Positions 1-11,734 of a stretch of DNA of 64,000 nucleotides are shown piece after piece. Position numbers and translations under genes: made by a program. The stretch's first letter is position 1, and every line of letters starts with the position of its first letter. The DNA is from Termitomyces sp. T153 (lineage: Eukaryota; Basidiomycota; Agaricomycetes; Agaricales; Lyophyllaceae). The notes beneath the pieces were generated by a model. That model was not told where the DNA came from. It saw nothing but the letters and a program-made list of their open reading frames with translations, and ran no database searches. The stretch spans positions 310,001-374,000 of the forward strand of contig JACKQL020000046.1 of assembly GCA_018296165.2 (NCBI GenBank), written 5' to 3'.

Positions 1-1839
1 AATCAGAGGACCAAACCTGCAAGACCAGATCAAGACCAAACCCATGAAAGTGAAATAAATTCCCATGCGAACCCTGGCACGCATTTAGGCTTGGAACTGC
101 GCCATACACCAATGAATCAAAGGTACATGACTCACCCAACTTCACTGACGTTGATAGAGAGGTCAGATAGCACCGCGGGAGTTGTTGAGGTGTCTATGTT
201 GCAACCCCGTCATATAAGCCCACACAGACCTCAGCGGACAAAGGAGTCGACTGACGTGTACCGTTCATTGCTCCATATAGGAGTGCCACAATGATTGCAC
301 CGGCCGCATTGCGTATACCGAGGATTGAGAATACGACAACGGCACAGACGAAGGACGCAGGCATAAGCACGTTGTAGCTCCCAATCTTGTCCGCCAGAAA
401 GTTCGGGATCAGCCTCCCAAATAATCCACCTGTATTCATAAACGAAACCTATGTTTTCGACGGTGATTATGGTATTCAAGGGTGCGATGGAGGACTAACA
501 ACATAGAATGCAAGGTTCGCGTTTATTCCATGCTTGACCGAGAAAAGTTGCAAGTAGAATACTGAAGGGGAATGCATTGTCACATTCATCATCACAAGTG
601 TGTTTGTTTTGCTTACTTGGATAGTAAATGCCCAAAGTTAAAAGTACACCCCTGAAGTAATGCGTCAGCTTTCTTTCTATTTCGATAATTCGACTGGATG
701 CGGCGTACGAAAAGACGAATACCATATATGGAATATCCATCAACAGCGTCTTCACAGGCACCCGCACCATTTCAGCGTCTTCAGCTCGTGTTGATTGCGT
801 ACGCGTACGCATCAACATGTTTCCAATGATCATGAGGCCGGTAATTGTACCCGCTGTGGCACGTACTCCAAGCGCGAAGCCTTGGGGCCCAAATATGAGT
901 TTGTTCAGCATAATGGGGAACACGAGGCCGCCAATGGAAGCGCCTGAGATTCATTGGACTGTGCGTCAGTCAGTTAATGTGAAAATGGTTGAGGAATACC
1001 AGAGGTCAAAATGCCGATAGCGAAGCTGCGCCGTCGCTTGAAATGGTGTGCAACGACAGTAATTGGAGGAAGAAAGGTCATGGCAAGCCCAAGGCCCATC
1101 CCTACACCCTGGGCGAGGAAGATCTAGACGATCAAAAAATCGTGCGGTCTGAATTGTTCGACAGCAGGGCTGAGAAGCGTACTTGATAGTATTGTCCGGG
1201 CCGTGCGAGAGACACCATAAAGAGAGAGAAGCAGTATAACATAGAACCGCCAATCATCAGGTGATGGCTGTAGAAAATTGCATCCAAAAGAATTTTTCAC
1301 GGGAAAATGGTAGAGGCGTACAAGTACCCAGCATCGAAGGCCATGCCTACAGGGATGCCGAAGAGGTATTGAAGCGCAATCTCAAAGCTGCCAGTCCAAC
1401 TGGGCGGGAGTATCATTGGTATCAGTTTTGAATTGAGGTAAAATCAAATAGGATATATACGCGATTTTGGACGGAGTTTCGTTCGTTAAGAACTCTCGTA
1501 CATAGAAGTCTTAACCATCTTTAGCTCCTGGAAGAGAATTAATGTTTGCAGCACGACACACCTTGGAAGACACTTTCAAAAGCTAGATTACAGGTCGCAA
1601 GCATACATGGACTTTTGCACCCACCCATAGGAGTTGAAGAACCTAGCACTAAGGAGCCATTATTGCAACAGAGAAATAGTCACGTACCCCAAGCCGCAGA
1701 AATAGATAAGCCAACCGCCGGTAATGGTTAACCACGCCTGCAATCCTTCATCAAGGGGCTCAGAGTTAGTTGGTGGAGTCTCTCTAAAGGGCCGTGTCTT
1801 AGTAACATCACTTGGTGACTCTTTCTCTACCGGAGACAT
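1..1839 (-). CDS. MFS monocarboxylate-type transporter (partial, runs off left edge)
   Basis: Multi-exon membrane transporter of the fungal monocarboxylate permease branch of the major facilitator superfamily, expected to move a small organic acid or similar solute across a membrane. The ATG at 1839 opens a protein starting MSPVEKES. The first helix follows as LQAWLTITGGWLIYFCGLGY, broken by an intron. Later exons give SWTGSFEIALQYLFGIPVGM, GVGMGLGLAMTFLPP, a cytoplasmic HHFKRRRSFAIGI loop (the RRR after helix 4 is typical), GGLVFPIMLNKLIFGPQGFA and GGLFGRLIPNFLADKIGSYNV. The last pieces (VRMGIYFTFMG near 35-65) are also family-like, so the C-terminus lies beyond base 1. I see no break that introns do not explain, but some small exons near 100-500 are uncertain. 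It is transcribed in the same direction as MRM2 upstream. Substrate cannot be told from sequence. Confidence 0.78.
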
Positions 1840-2256
1840 GGCTGTGGTAAGAACTGGACGGTAGAGCTCAGTAACGCCAGCCGACGGATATATGACAGAC
1901 GAATAAAAGCCGGATTACCGGCTGTTAGAGCTGAATTTAGATCTGGGCCGGGATGTTTTTGACTTTCTTGTTCATCAGTTGACAAAAAACGAAGTGAAGG
2001 GCGAGCTTCCTTGGGAAAAGGATACACGAACTTTCGGGTAGAAGCTGGGGAAAAACGATCTATTTGACGACCCGTGATTCCAGTGCTTCCAAAAGGCTTA
2101 TGAACTACAGTCCCAAACTGCTTGTACACTCCCACGCAGGGTCTGCTCTATGCCGCAAGTGAATCTAATTCTGTCGCTCCCAACTGCGGATGAAGATATG
2201 CCATGCTTTATGCATTGAAGCGAGACATACACTGCCATAGGTGGTTGATCAGAGTC

Positions 2257-3131
2257 TTATTCTGCAAAGTAGTCTTCAGGGCCTTGGAAACCTTGGCACA
2301 AGAAGTAACCTTCACTCGATTCAGAGCGGCTAGAAGGGGGCTTGATGACCTTGACATCGTTGAAGTATAGTTCGAGTTCATTTTCGCGGAAATCATGCAG
2401 CAAAGGGTCCTCGAAGAATTTCATCCTGATGTCCGAGTCAGTAGAGTGTGGCAGATGAGATAGGGTGAAACGCACAGAAGGACTCCCCCGTATTCACGTC
2501 TCATCTCCTCTGCACTTCGAAGGTGTCGCTTGGCAAATCTGAGCACGGCATGGCAAATATCAAGGCTCGACTCAATGTCGGCGGTGCGATTACCAGTAGT
2601 ATTAGCAGCCATATCGGACAGTACCACTTCGACTCGAGTATCGTTTTCATCTGTACGATTGATTTTGCGCAACAAGTCAAAAATGCGCATATCCGTTTCT
2701 CGCGAGAGAAAATCTGCTTGGAGGTAGCGCACACCACGAATTGGCTCCATTCGCAAGAGATCCACAGCAATGGTAGTTCCACGTATCGAAGGCTGATATA
2801 GAAATTCGTCATCGTCAATAAGATCGTCAATATTGAGTGGATCGCAAGACGAGAGCTCTTCTGGGTGTCCGGGTTCGTACCATCCCATCTTTTCGGCAAC
2901 TACCTGACTCCACCCCCCTGGTGCAGCACCGAGGTCGACGACGTTTTTGACGTCGGGCCATTCCAGAAAGTCCCATCTTTTGTCGATTTCAAGGAGCTTG
3001 AATGCGGAACGAGAGCGAAAAGAGTGGGGGTCGGAAAGCCGCTGTTTGATGTATGGATCACGGGATTGTCGCATAAGCCATGTTTTTGAGGATGACTTTC
3101 TGGCGAGTACTGCAAGTGTCGATCGAAGCAT
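2257..3131 (-). CDS. MRM2: Mitochondrial 2'-O-ribose rRNA methyltransferase (MRM2/RrmJ family)
   Basis: Two exons (2476-3131 and 2257-2425, 50-bp intron) give 274 residues. The fold is the FtsJ/RrmJ SAM-dependent methyltransferase that methylates a uridine ribose in the large-subunit rRNA of the mitochondrial ribosome. Visible: RSRSAFKLLEID (first catalytic Lys), the SAM loop VVDLGAAPGGWSQVV, VVLSDMAANTTG (catalytic Asp), VKVIKPPSSRSESSEGYFL (Lys and Glu), so the K-D-K-E tetrad is complete. I chose the ATG at 3131, giving MLRSTLAVLARKSSSKTW, a basic presequence-like start that suits mitochondrial import; an upstream in-frame ATG at 3269 would add 46 residues without the import look. It is head-to-head with histone H4, about 500 bp away. 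Confidence 0.9.
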
Positions 3132-3633
3132 ACGGCGTGCCCAGATGTCTACAATTCGAAACGTGACCTCGGAAATAACCGAGAACCCTCGGTGAACACC
3201 GAGAGTAGGACATTCGTAACACATGAGCGTATTATAAATCTCTATATGATATTTGAGGTCAGATCTCATTTGTTTGCGGATTGGATGCGGACCTGGATGT
3301 CATTCTACTACCCATTGTAAGTGGTAGTCTAGATGACATTTGTTATTAGTTCTATATGTCATAAGGTACACCCTCAAATTCGAAGTTGAAATATATCAAG
3401 GCCGAAGCCACGAAACACTTGAAAGAGGTAGCAAGGAAAGAGGTAGCAAGATAAGGATGGAGACGCGTCGTGCACGTGCAACCACGTCAATAAATGCAAA
3501 CAAGCGCGCAACAAAGGTAATTAAGCGCGCCTAGCAATCAACAAACGAACTTGTTCTCTAACCACGACCACCATCAGCTTTTTGCTCTCTCAACGACACA
3601 AGTCTTTTATCTTCATTAGCCTCGAGCACAATA

Positions 3634-4128
<495 letters not shown>

Positions 4129-5502
4129 ACCCTATCACAGTGACTTTATTGTCAGTGTCTCTGTTGATCTCGCTCGTTGTGCGCACTGACCGATTTGCAG
4201 TGTGATCCATGCCTTTTGCTATCATTATTGCCATGATTTTCTTGTCTTGTATTGTAATCTATAAACATGTTATTTGTCACATTCAACTGAAACTATAATG
4301 TGTGGATGAGAATATGTACATTTACAATGCACTAAGGCCATTGTCGTCGAGCAGATGTTTGAATATTGCCATTAATATCGTCCCGCGCGCGTGCAGTGTG
4401 CTGTGCCTTGGATTGAGTGAATTGATCACCGTCAGTACGTATTCAATAATTAGTTATTCAACACAGTGAGCTACTCGAACTTGACACGTTGCATATTGTC
4501 TGTTCTCTGGCTGTGATTTACGACAAACCCAGACAGTTTTTCGGAGAGAAATTTAGCAATTAAGGTTGAGATCGCTGGCAGCATGTCAACAATGCGTTGC
4601 TCTCAACGTTGTACCACGGTTTATAGCTGTTTCAGCCAATGACCTGAGCAGCATCCCAAGTATCGTAGTATATGCACCGAGAAAATATACATGATTGAGC
4701 ACAGACCAAACTACCTCAGGGCATGAATACAATCAAAAACCCACAATCTACTCCATGCACACCACCCATGCTACAAGGCGAAATAACGAGCTTTCTCTTC
4801 ATGATGTCTGGCAAAAATCATATCCTACACAAGCTTATCCAATGTCCGAGATTTTCATTATATATCATGAACCGCAACGAGGCAGCACGACTTTGATAAA
4901 TTAATATTTCAGGGCGGACCTGCCAGCCAGAGGTGTATAATTTTTTCAGCGGGGCCGGAATGACGAAGCGTCAGAGATAAAATGCTCTCAATAGTATTCA
5001 GTGCGCACGGGCCCATCCGCGGAGCTCATTTGACGAGGTTGAGGGGGGCTGGAGACCACTTGAAGGGGTACAGATGCGAGATGTGGTCGATCCTCGTTTA
5101 TAGGTGTCACTTGTTTATTCAGAGTGGCTACTTCAGTTTCTGTATACTTACACATGAGCTTGAGCCTGACACGTTGCTCAAGCAACTTGAAGGAAAAGGG
5201 ATACGAGGAGGAAAGTATGTGATAAGATAAGCAAGTGATGATATAAGTTCGCGGAGTTGTGCCCACTGTCAATACGACCAAATTATTAAATTGTGTACCC
5301 ATGGTAAATTACGACCAAATAACTTGCGTACCCATTGTCCATATGCATATGTAATATGCAGCTGCCAGCAGTCCTTGGAAGGTGCTCTTTACCAACATCG
5401 AGCTCCATTGGTCAGTTAAAATAATGCATATTTTCTTCAATGTGTCCTCGTCACATGTCAACTCAGCGAATAAGCTTTGAAATCAAATGCTTTTTCCCCC
5501 AG
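4129..5502. other. Intergenic stretch, no gene recognised
   Basis: This is the H4 3' region followed by about 1.2 kb in which I see no convincing gene. Only short open frames occur, such as a 104-codon minus-strand frame at 4988-5302 that has no recognisable domain and may be chance. Confidence 0.5.
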
Positions 5503-5912
5503 CTTCGAGGGAGTCACTGCAGTCTTCCATTATGCGTCGTTACAATCTTTGAGGCTGAAATTTGTGGGTTCTCTGAACTGACTGATACTGCAGTCATATA
5601 TTCTTAGAACGCGGGTTCTAGCTACATAGGGATTGCAAAACCCACTATTCGTCGTTCGTCGTGAAGGGGTCAAGTGTATCTCGAATAGGATCCAGCGATT
5701 ACAAAGGGACGTGCCTCGGGTTTTGATGGATGATGTGCTCAAGTGACTCGCTGCAACTGCATATATTGAATACATTGTAATAGGTAAATATGATGTTATT
5801 ACATGTCATCGATATTTAACTCGGTCACTGACAGGAAGTCTGTCACCCGTCCTGTATGTCGTTCGTATTATTACATAGACGCTCGAATGGCAACTCTACG
5901 AGTTTGGGGTAT
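5503..5912 (+). pseudogene. Histone H4 relic (intron-containing copy)
   Basis: Degraded copy of the neighbouring H4 gene in the same orientation. Near 5530-5552 the DNA matches the KILRDNIQ exon end. From 5630 it reads GIAKPTIRR, then after an indel and stop it returns to GVKCIS, matching H4 GITKPAIRR...GVKRIS. After a recognisable acceptor at 5832-5834 it reads RKSVT and ends with a TL..G block matching RKTVT...GRTLYGFG. The pieces sit where H4 exons 2, 3 and 4 should be, with intron-sized gaps between them, so it arose by DNA duplication rather than retrocopying. It has stops and frame changes and cannot make a histone. The weak point is the short length of each match. Confidence 0.65.
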
Positions 5913-6349
5913 GAAACACAAATTATCTGGAGGTCAACCCCGTTATGTCGGAGCATTTACTTGCCTTGAATGTACCAACGGATTACTCAGAGACTAGTCT
6001 GAGTGAGGACCCGCGCAAAGAGAACATTCAAAACCTCTCATGGTATTAGATTACGCAGATCACGCTCTTGATTAAATTTATTGAAAACAAAAGAAACCAG
6101 CTGGAGTCAAGGGTCAGAACCAAAGCATTATTAATCTAAGTCAAAGGTGCATACCTATGACACAAGCTGCACGCTTCCTTGACGGCGGTGGAAAATGGCA
6201 GGCAGAACTAGCGGAGTCACAACGACACATAAGCTACACTCCTCAAAAATGATACAGAGAACTAACATTGGTAAAGGCGACCTTGAACCGGCATATCAAC
6301 CACATTTCAACAAAGATAACAGGTACATGTACAGGTTATACAGAGATTA
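5913..6349. other. Intergenic, nothing recognised
   Basis: Between the H4 relic and the 3' end of mago nashi. I see no open frame with family resemblance; it contains the mago terminator region. Confidence 0.5.
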
Positions 6350-7151
6350 TTATATAGGCTTGATCTTGAAGTGAAGAGAGATAAGCGAGAAAATGAGGCA
6401 CTGTTGGAACATAGAATAAGTCAAATGTGAGTTCCTGGCAGGAGAATCTCTGACACCAACCTTCAAATCTTGCACAAGGTAGTAGAAGACACGAAGACCC
6501 TCGGGGTCCTCGCTATCTTGGATATCCACAAGAGCTCCAATTTTCGCTGTCTGCGCAATAGGAATGGCATTTAGAGACTGAGAACACGTTTTAATGGTAA
6601 AAACATACCTCGAATGCAATATGATCGTTTCCAACCCGAATTTCAAGCTCCTGCTTTCCAACGATGTTCTTTTTGGGCCAGTTCGTGTCGTCTTCCCTGG
6701 ATGCCAGTCAAATCAGGAGCCTGACTTCAATTAATAAATAACTACAGTACTTAGTAATCTCACTAGATTCGACTATCCGCTTGAGCTCTTTGACGACAAG
6801 AGGACCTATCCACACTGACGATGATAAAGTCAGGAGATGAAGCGTTACTGGAAGTCATGTTAACGCTGACTTTCTTTACGAATCAGACTGTCGTTGCGGT
6901 AATTGGAATTGTTCGCATATCGAAGGCGGCCATGAGAGTATTCGAACTCGAGGAATTCGTGCCCATGCTTCCCCGAATGGCCAGTACTGCACAAAACATC
7001 AGGCAACATCGGTCAGGAAAGATCAAAGTTATGAGTTGACAGATAAAAACGCACTAGTATCTGCGTATTACCAGATTATAGAATGAGAATGAGTACTTCA
7101 GGCTGAAGGAGCGTACCTCAGGTAGAAAGGATCATTTTCTGGGGCAGACAT
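6350..7151 (-). CDS. MAGO: Mago nashi, exon junction complex core subunit
   Basis: A 149-residue protein from seven exons: 7117-7151, 7055-7060, 6871-6986, 6751-6814, 6609-6696, 6461-6550 and 6350-6400. They sum to 450 nt in a single open frame. Mago pairs with Y14 to lock the exon junction complex onto spliced mRNA, acting in mRNA localisation and surveillance. Visible: NDPFYLR at the start, [71 protein letters not shown] and [13 protein letters not shown], all near-invariant in the family, at the usual length. The second exon is only 6 nt and supplies the Tyr-Tyr of the conserved FYLRYYTGH stretch. It is divergent from SUS1, 259 bp apart. Confidence 0.96.
7055..7060 (-). other. MAGO: 6-nt microexon of mago nashi
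   Basis: On the minus strand the reading is ...ACGCAG, then ATACTA, then GTGCGT.... A canonical acceptor precedes and a canonical donor follows six bases. Joining exon 1 (ending CTG AG), ATACTA and exon 3 (starting T ACT GGC) restores the conserved L-R-Y-Y-T-G-H of Mago exactly in frame. Without it the two neighbouring exons do not give the family sequence. Flanking introns are 56 nt (7061-7116) and 68 nt (6987-7054). Confidence 0.88.
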
Positions 7152-7410
7152 AATAGCAAAAGTTGTTGAGTGAGCGCAAAAACGTGTACAAAGTTGGAGA
7201 CGTCGAGGAACTTCCCACCACCACGTGACCTCTCGTAATGTATTGTACTGTGAGTTCAAGTTTTCCCTGACCTTTAACTGCCGGTGAGGAGCTATATCGT
7301 ATAAAACACTTATCATTAGTATTGATTCCTTAGGGACTCCGATTCTAGTGTACGTCAGAAGCTCTGACTGGGCAGTACATGCTACAGAGCACTCCGCTCA
7401 ATTAGTCGTG
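7152..7410. promoter_or_regulatory. Bidirectional promoter between MAGO and SUS1
   Basis: These 259 bp separate two divergent start codons, both for proteins of mRNA processing and export. A CACGTG E-box lies at 7222-7227. No clear TATA box was seen. Regulation by the E-box is inference. Confidence 0.5.
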
Positions 7411-7886
7411 ATGCCGACGTCACCTCTGGAAGTTGATGCTTTCTACACCCAGCTCCAACAGCGTATTGTGGACAGTGGCGAGTGGGATCGGTGAATGAGC
7501 TCCTTGTCTACATATTCGTGCCCTGATCATTGGTGTTCGGTTTCAGAATCAGGTTTGTTCTCGCGTCAAAACTCAACGAAGCGGGGTGGTCTGACGACTT
7601 GCGTCATCGCAGTAAAGGTTTGTCTCGTCATTCATTTTTTCTGTGTCACTTATTTTCTCAATTGATTATTTACACCTAGAACGCGCACGAGAAATGAAGC
7701 CTCTGTCCTTCCAGACCTTATATGATGAAGTCTTTCCTGTTGCGCACAGTGAGTAAATTGTCTCTCAAGTTTTCCTGACTGACGCGGCCGTATTAACCTC
7801 ACCGATGTGTAGCTTCCCTCCCGTTGGCGGTCAAACGTGAGATTCTGGCCCAAATTCGCCATTGGGTTGACAAACAATTTTTATGA
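7411..7886 (+). CDS. SUS1: SUS1/ENY2, SAGA and TREX-2 subunit
   Basis: A 97-residue protein from four exons (7411-7490, 7547-7617, 7680-7748, 7813-7886; 294 nt in frame). SUS1/ENY2 is a small helical protein shared by the SAGA deubiquitinase module and the TREX-2 export complex, linking transcription to mRNA export at the nuclear pore. Visible: QLQQRIVDSGEWDR, VLASKLNEAGWSDDLR, FQTLYDEVFPVA and VKREILAQIRHW, matching the family's L...GEWDR...L...GW.D pattern and the C-terminal LLxxIRxFL helix. Length is normal. Multiple introns in SUS1 are also known from yeast, where splicing is regulated. Confidence 0.93.
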
Positions 7887-8880
7887 GCGCGACATGGACG
7901 AGTATGACCCACTACAACGTATACCTTTTAATTTTATCTCGCATGTCTTGTACATCTAATCTCAAATCCACGTTATGACTTTGTCGTAGTCTCATTGGGC
8001 TTCACTTTCGTTCGCTTTTATTGGAAAATATGCGCAATTCTCCTATATACCGCTCATTGGATTTTTCTCTACGCCTGTGGTTGAATCGCTGCTTTTCTGT
8101 TGATCCTTGGGTGAACTTTCTTCTCCACGATAAACGATTTAAGCACGAATTTGGACGAGAAATCCGGGGGCTCGGGTGATACTTCAAGGTATGTATTTTC
8201 CCAACATGATGCACGCAAAGGTCGCGCCCTGTTGTAGTTCGTAGTCACTGCCACTGTAGCCATCAATTGTTCGGAATCATAAACTTTCTGGGTACTCATT
8301 TCGTCGGCAAGCGACGTGAAGGACGAGGTATCGGATTATGCAGTTCAAGATCCAAGTTGATGGCGGTGTGTTCATCAGCGTACTTTAATTGTCATTTTAG
8401 GTGTACTATATGGCTCGTTGGAGAAAAGTTGCCCCTTTTGCCACCATTGAAAGATAGGTTTCTGAAGAGTATATGACGACACTTCAGGCTTCAAAATCCA
8501 AATTCGATCGACAGTACTGGTAAACTATGGTAGGTGCCCGTAAAAGGAAACCTCCATTTCCATTATTGTTCATCTTAGAGAACATATTGAAGGGAGGGAA
8601 CAAAATTACTTGCAGACGAGTTGTTAGACAAAAAGTTGTCCACCGAATCTTAATTGGCTACTGAACCCCAACTCAACGACAATGGTCCCATCACAACTGT
8701 CACCTAGATTCAATGGAGAAACTGTATCTTCGCGTGTATATTTGCAAAACGAGAACGAAACGACGTGCACCTACAGCCTCAGTAGATGTACAACACCAGC
8801 ACTACAAGAGCGTGATAATTAGATGTAAAAGAGCAAAATGCAAAATGAGTAGGGGTGGCAGAAAGGAGAAAAAGCAAACA
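7887..8880. other. Gap with no assignable gene
   Basis: About 1 kb between the converging SUS1 and HAM1-like genes. The best frame is a minus-strand ATG frame of 76 codons at 8069-8299 with no known motif; a shorter frame overlaps it. I cannot support a gene here; it may be untranslated regions. Confidence 0.45.
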
Positions 8881-11487
8881 TCAAACATCAAACGCGTCCG
8901 ACCGCCATCCTTTTTTCCTTTCCTCTTGTACTTTCTTCGCTTCGACAGCCTTGTGGAAGGTCTGAATCCTCTTCTGTCCATCTCTAGCGAGACCCTTCAA
9001 TTGATCCTGGACCTGCCCAGCCGATTGCTTGGCCTGTGTCTTGACACCACTGACATTAGTCTCTCGCCCTTGCCCTACAGCCTCCCTGACATTGACACCA
9101 GTAACATCTTGTACAGATGCAACGATGCGCTTTGCAAGAGGATCCGAAGCCGTACCAGCAGGGCCCCTCTTATCCCCACTCAGAATTTGTGGCTCTGCGC
9201 CCATGGCGAACTGTATGTCCCCACCGCCCTGTTCGACGACGACGCCTGTTCCGGTAGCACGCCACTCCACCCCTGTTTCGGGCTGCATGCTCTCCCGCTT
9301 AAGCCGTCCAATTTCACTCCAGATGGCAGCCAGCAAAGACGTTCCTCCGCCTACGGCACCTGTATCCTCGAATACCTCGCGTCGTCGACTAATGTCATAT
9401 GCCACCGCATCTGCCCACTCAATCACAGCGCGTACCTGATTGGAGAGTGTCTTCTCCAAGGCATCGCGAAGGCGCAGAACGAAGATAGGCTTAAACATCG
9501 CAAGCAGAACGCCATGATTGGATTCCTTGATTTCCAATTGAACATCTTCGCTGATGCTAACCTGAGCGTGTTCAACGACGTGGAAATGCCCGCGTGCGGC
9601 GCGAGAATCCGGCGAGGAGGAGGGGATGGTGTGAGGAATAAGGCGTACTTTGATGTCAAGGGAGATACCTTGGGGTGGGAGGGTAAGAGCGAGAAGACCA
9701 GTGAAAGAACCAGGGGAAAGGGCGGAAGCTTGGAGGTCTTTATACCAGAAAGATACGTCTTTGAGAGAGAGCTGCACGGCATCGACTTTGATTCGAGTGA
9801 GAGTGCCGACAGCGGTTTGCGCAGTGGCAGTAGGAGAGGAAGCAGTGGTGATGTCGACGTCGGTGATGTTGCGGATGTAGATGTGGGAAGGGAGGAGGTT
9901 GAGGGAGGAAATATCCAAGTTTTCGAGGACAAATTCGATCTCGGAGTCCTTGTATTCGGTTCTATGTAGAACGTGAATTAGTGAACAATGAAGATTGAAG
10001 AAAAACACACCGTGGAATGGGAAGGTCACTGAAAAAGTTGACAAGACGAGGGACGTAGATGCGAAAGAGGTCCTGCCAGAACCAGGTAGCGCGCTCCATA
10101 AGAGCTTCCAAACCCGTTTCTGCCTTATCGCTGGCCTCAACGAAGCCTCGTTCAATATCTTGACCAAGCCTGATGTGCGCCTCCTTGAATTCGGAAAGGT
10201 CCTTATCAGCGATCAGACCTTCCTGGAACTTGGTGAGCTCCCCTTTGATTTCATCGACAGCTTTGTGCCACTTTCCATCCTCTTCGTCAAGGAGAGCCTT
10301 CCATCGAGTGCGCAACTCTAGGCGTTTCTTCTTCGACTCCTCCGATTGGACGTATCCTTGTTGAACTAGGTTCTTGCGTGCAAGGTCAAAAAAGTCATCG
10401 AACCATTTGCGAAGCTTTGGATCGCCGGCGACGGTGGTGAGGCAGATCCTAACCTTAGCTATGAGAGGCTCAAGAGGTGTGGAGGAGAGACGCTCCAGAA
10501 GCGTTTGAAGTAGGTCGAGAGCCTTGGGGACGTGTTGTTCGGGGGTAGGATCATTAACAAAAGAGGCGAGGGAGCTGGATTTGCTAGCGTCCAGGGTCTG
10601 ATGAATACGCTTTTGGAGAACAGAGATGATCGTGTCAATCGAGTCGCGATATTTGGAGTCCGTTCGCGCACGTTCGCAAATCTGAAACAACTATAAGTAA
10701 TACGTAAATCGGAAGAAATAAATTAAACTAACCTTGAGATAAGCATCGTGAACTCGATTCGTGGTTTTTGCAGATGCTTCTTGGACAGAAGAGGAGACGC
10801 TGCGGCCGGCGTCGATCAGAGAGTCGCCGGTCCCTTTGACAGCGTCCATTCCGTGCTCCCACCGCACTTTGACGTCGCCAGCTTCTTCTTCCACACGCTT
10901 CTTGTCTCTTCCTGATATGCTGGTTCTCCTGCCTTTCTGCACATCCTGTTCGATGGCGCGAAGGCTCTCTTTGGCAGATGCAGCGGACGTTTCAACGAGT
11001 TCAGCGGCATCTGCAAGAGAAAGGCGAGTGAAGGAAGCAAAGTCGGAGATGGTAGAGCCAGACTCTGAAGAGAGGGAAGTCCAGATGATGGATAGAAGTG
11101 TTCGGAGAGCTTTGCGGAGAGCAGTGAGGTCGGCCTTCACTTCATCAGAATCGATACCAGTGGTTTCTAATTCACCCTGAGTTAGATGCCAGATAGCTTC
11201 TTGCAGGATATTGTCGCCTGAGGAGGGGGATTAGGGACATCTGTAAATAGGTAGGCTGGGGGCTAGGACTCGCCATTCTTGTTCAATCCAAGCTTTTTAT
11301 GAGCATCAAGGACCTCGCGCACACGTTTGGAGAGTAATCTGCCTTGAGAGCTAAGATGTTCCGAGGACGATGATTCGATGGATGCTATGCCGACATGGTC
11401 AAGCCAGTTGATGATATCATTGAGCTGCTGAGTCGAAGGGAGCTTTCCTGCGTCGAGAGCGGCAAGAACGGAAGATGCTTTTTCCAT
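8881..11487 (-). CDS. HAM1-like protein, probable lipid-associated
   Basis: An 819-residue protein from four exons (11274-11487, 10733-11217, 10011-10690, 8881-9961; total 2460 nt in frame). The order of segments fits the fungal HAM1-like family. Its N-terminal half is helical with long charged coils (ASSVLAALDAGKLPSTQQLN; LWHLT-like NILQEAIWHLTQGE; RKALRTLL). A beta-rich C-terminal half follows, with EIEFVLENLDISSLNLLPSH, VQLSLKDVSFWYKD and GISLDIKVRLIP, which resembles tubular lipid-binding (TULIP/BPI-like) domains. The tail is basic and Gln-rich. Family function is poorly known; lipid or membrane association is inference. The first intron begins with GC instead of GT. The gene converges on SUS1. 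Confidence 0.7.
11218..11273 (-). other. GC-AG intron in the HAM1-like gene
   Basis: The exon reading AAG AAT G is followed by GCGAGTCC, and the intron ends CTCCTCAG. Splicing here restores the frame into NKNGDNILQEAIWHL. No GT donor nearby does so. GC-AG introns are a known minor class. Confidence 0.7.
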
Positions 11488-11734
11488 GAGGAATTTCTGG
11501 GCATTTTGGGGAAAGATGGGTGCTTATATGGAGCCAAACGGTCACCGTCACCGATGACATCAAGTTCGTGGAGATGACGAGTTGCGTGACTTGCACTGTA
11601 ACAATGTCACGCTGTGGCGCGGGCCATTACATATGCTTAGGGAACTGGCAGTAAACAACAAGTATCTGTATTGCATGCAAAAAATGATGGGTATATATTT
11701 TGGGCGATAGAAAGGACGTCACCCGCAAATTTAT

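Noticed and set aside
1827..2135. A 102-codon minus-strand frame upstream of the MFS gene
   Set aside because: It lies between MRM2 and the MFS start, has no domain and overlaps the likely promoter.
4988..5302. A 104-codon minus-strand frame with a coiled-looking segment
   Set aside because: No family match and no supporting exon structure; could be chance.
8713..9969. A 418-codon open frame on the plus strand
   Set aside because: It is antisense to the last exon of the HAM1-like gene, which has family similarity and a consistent multi-exon model; the plus frame has none.
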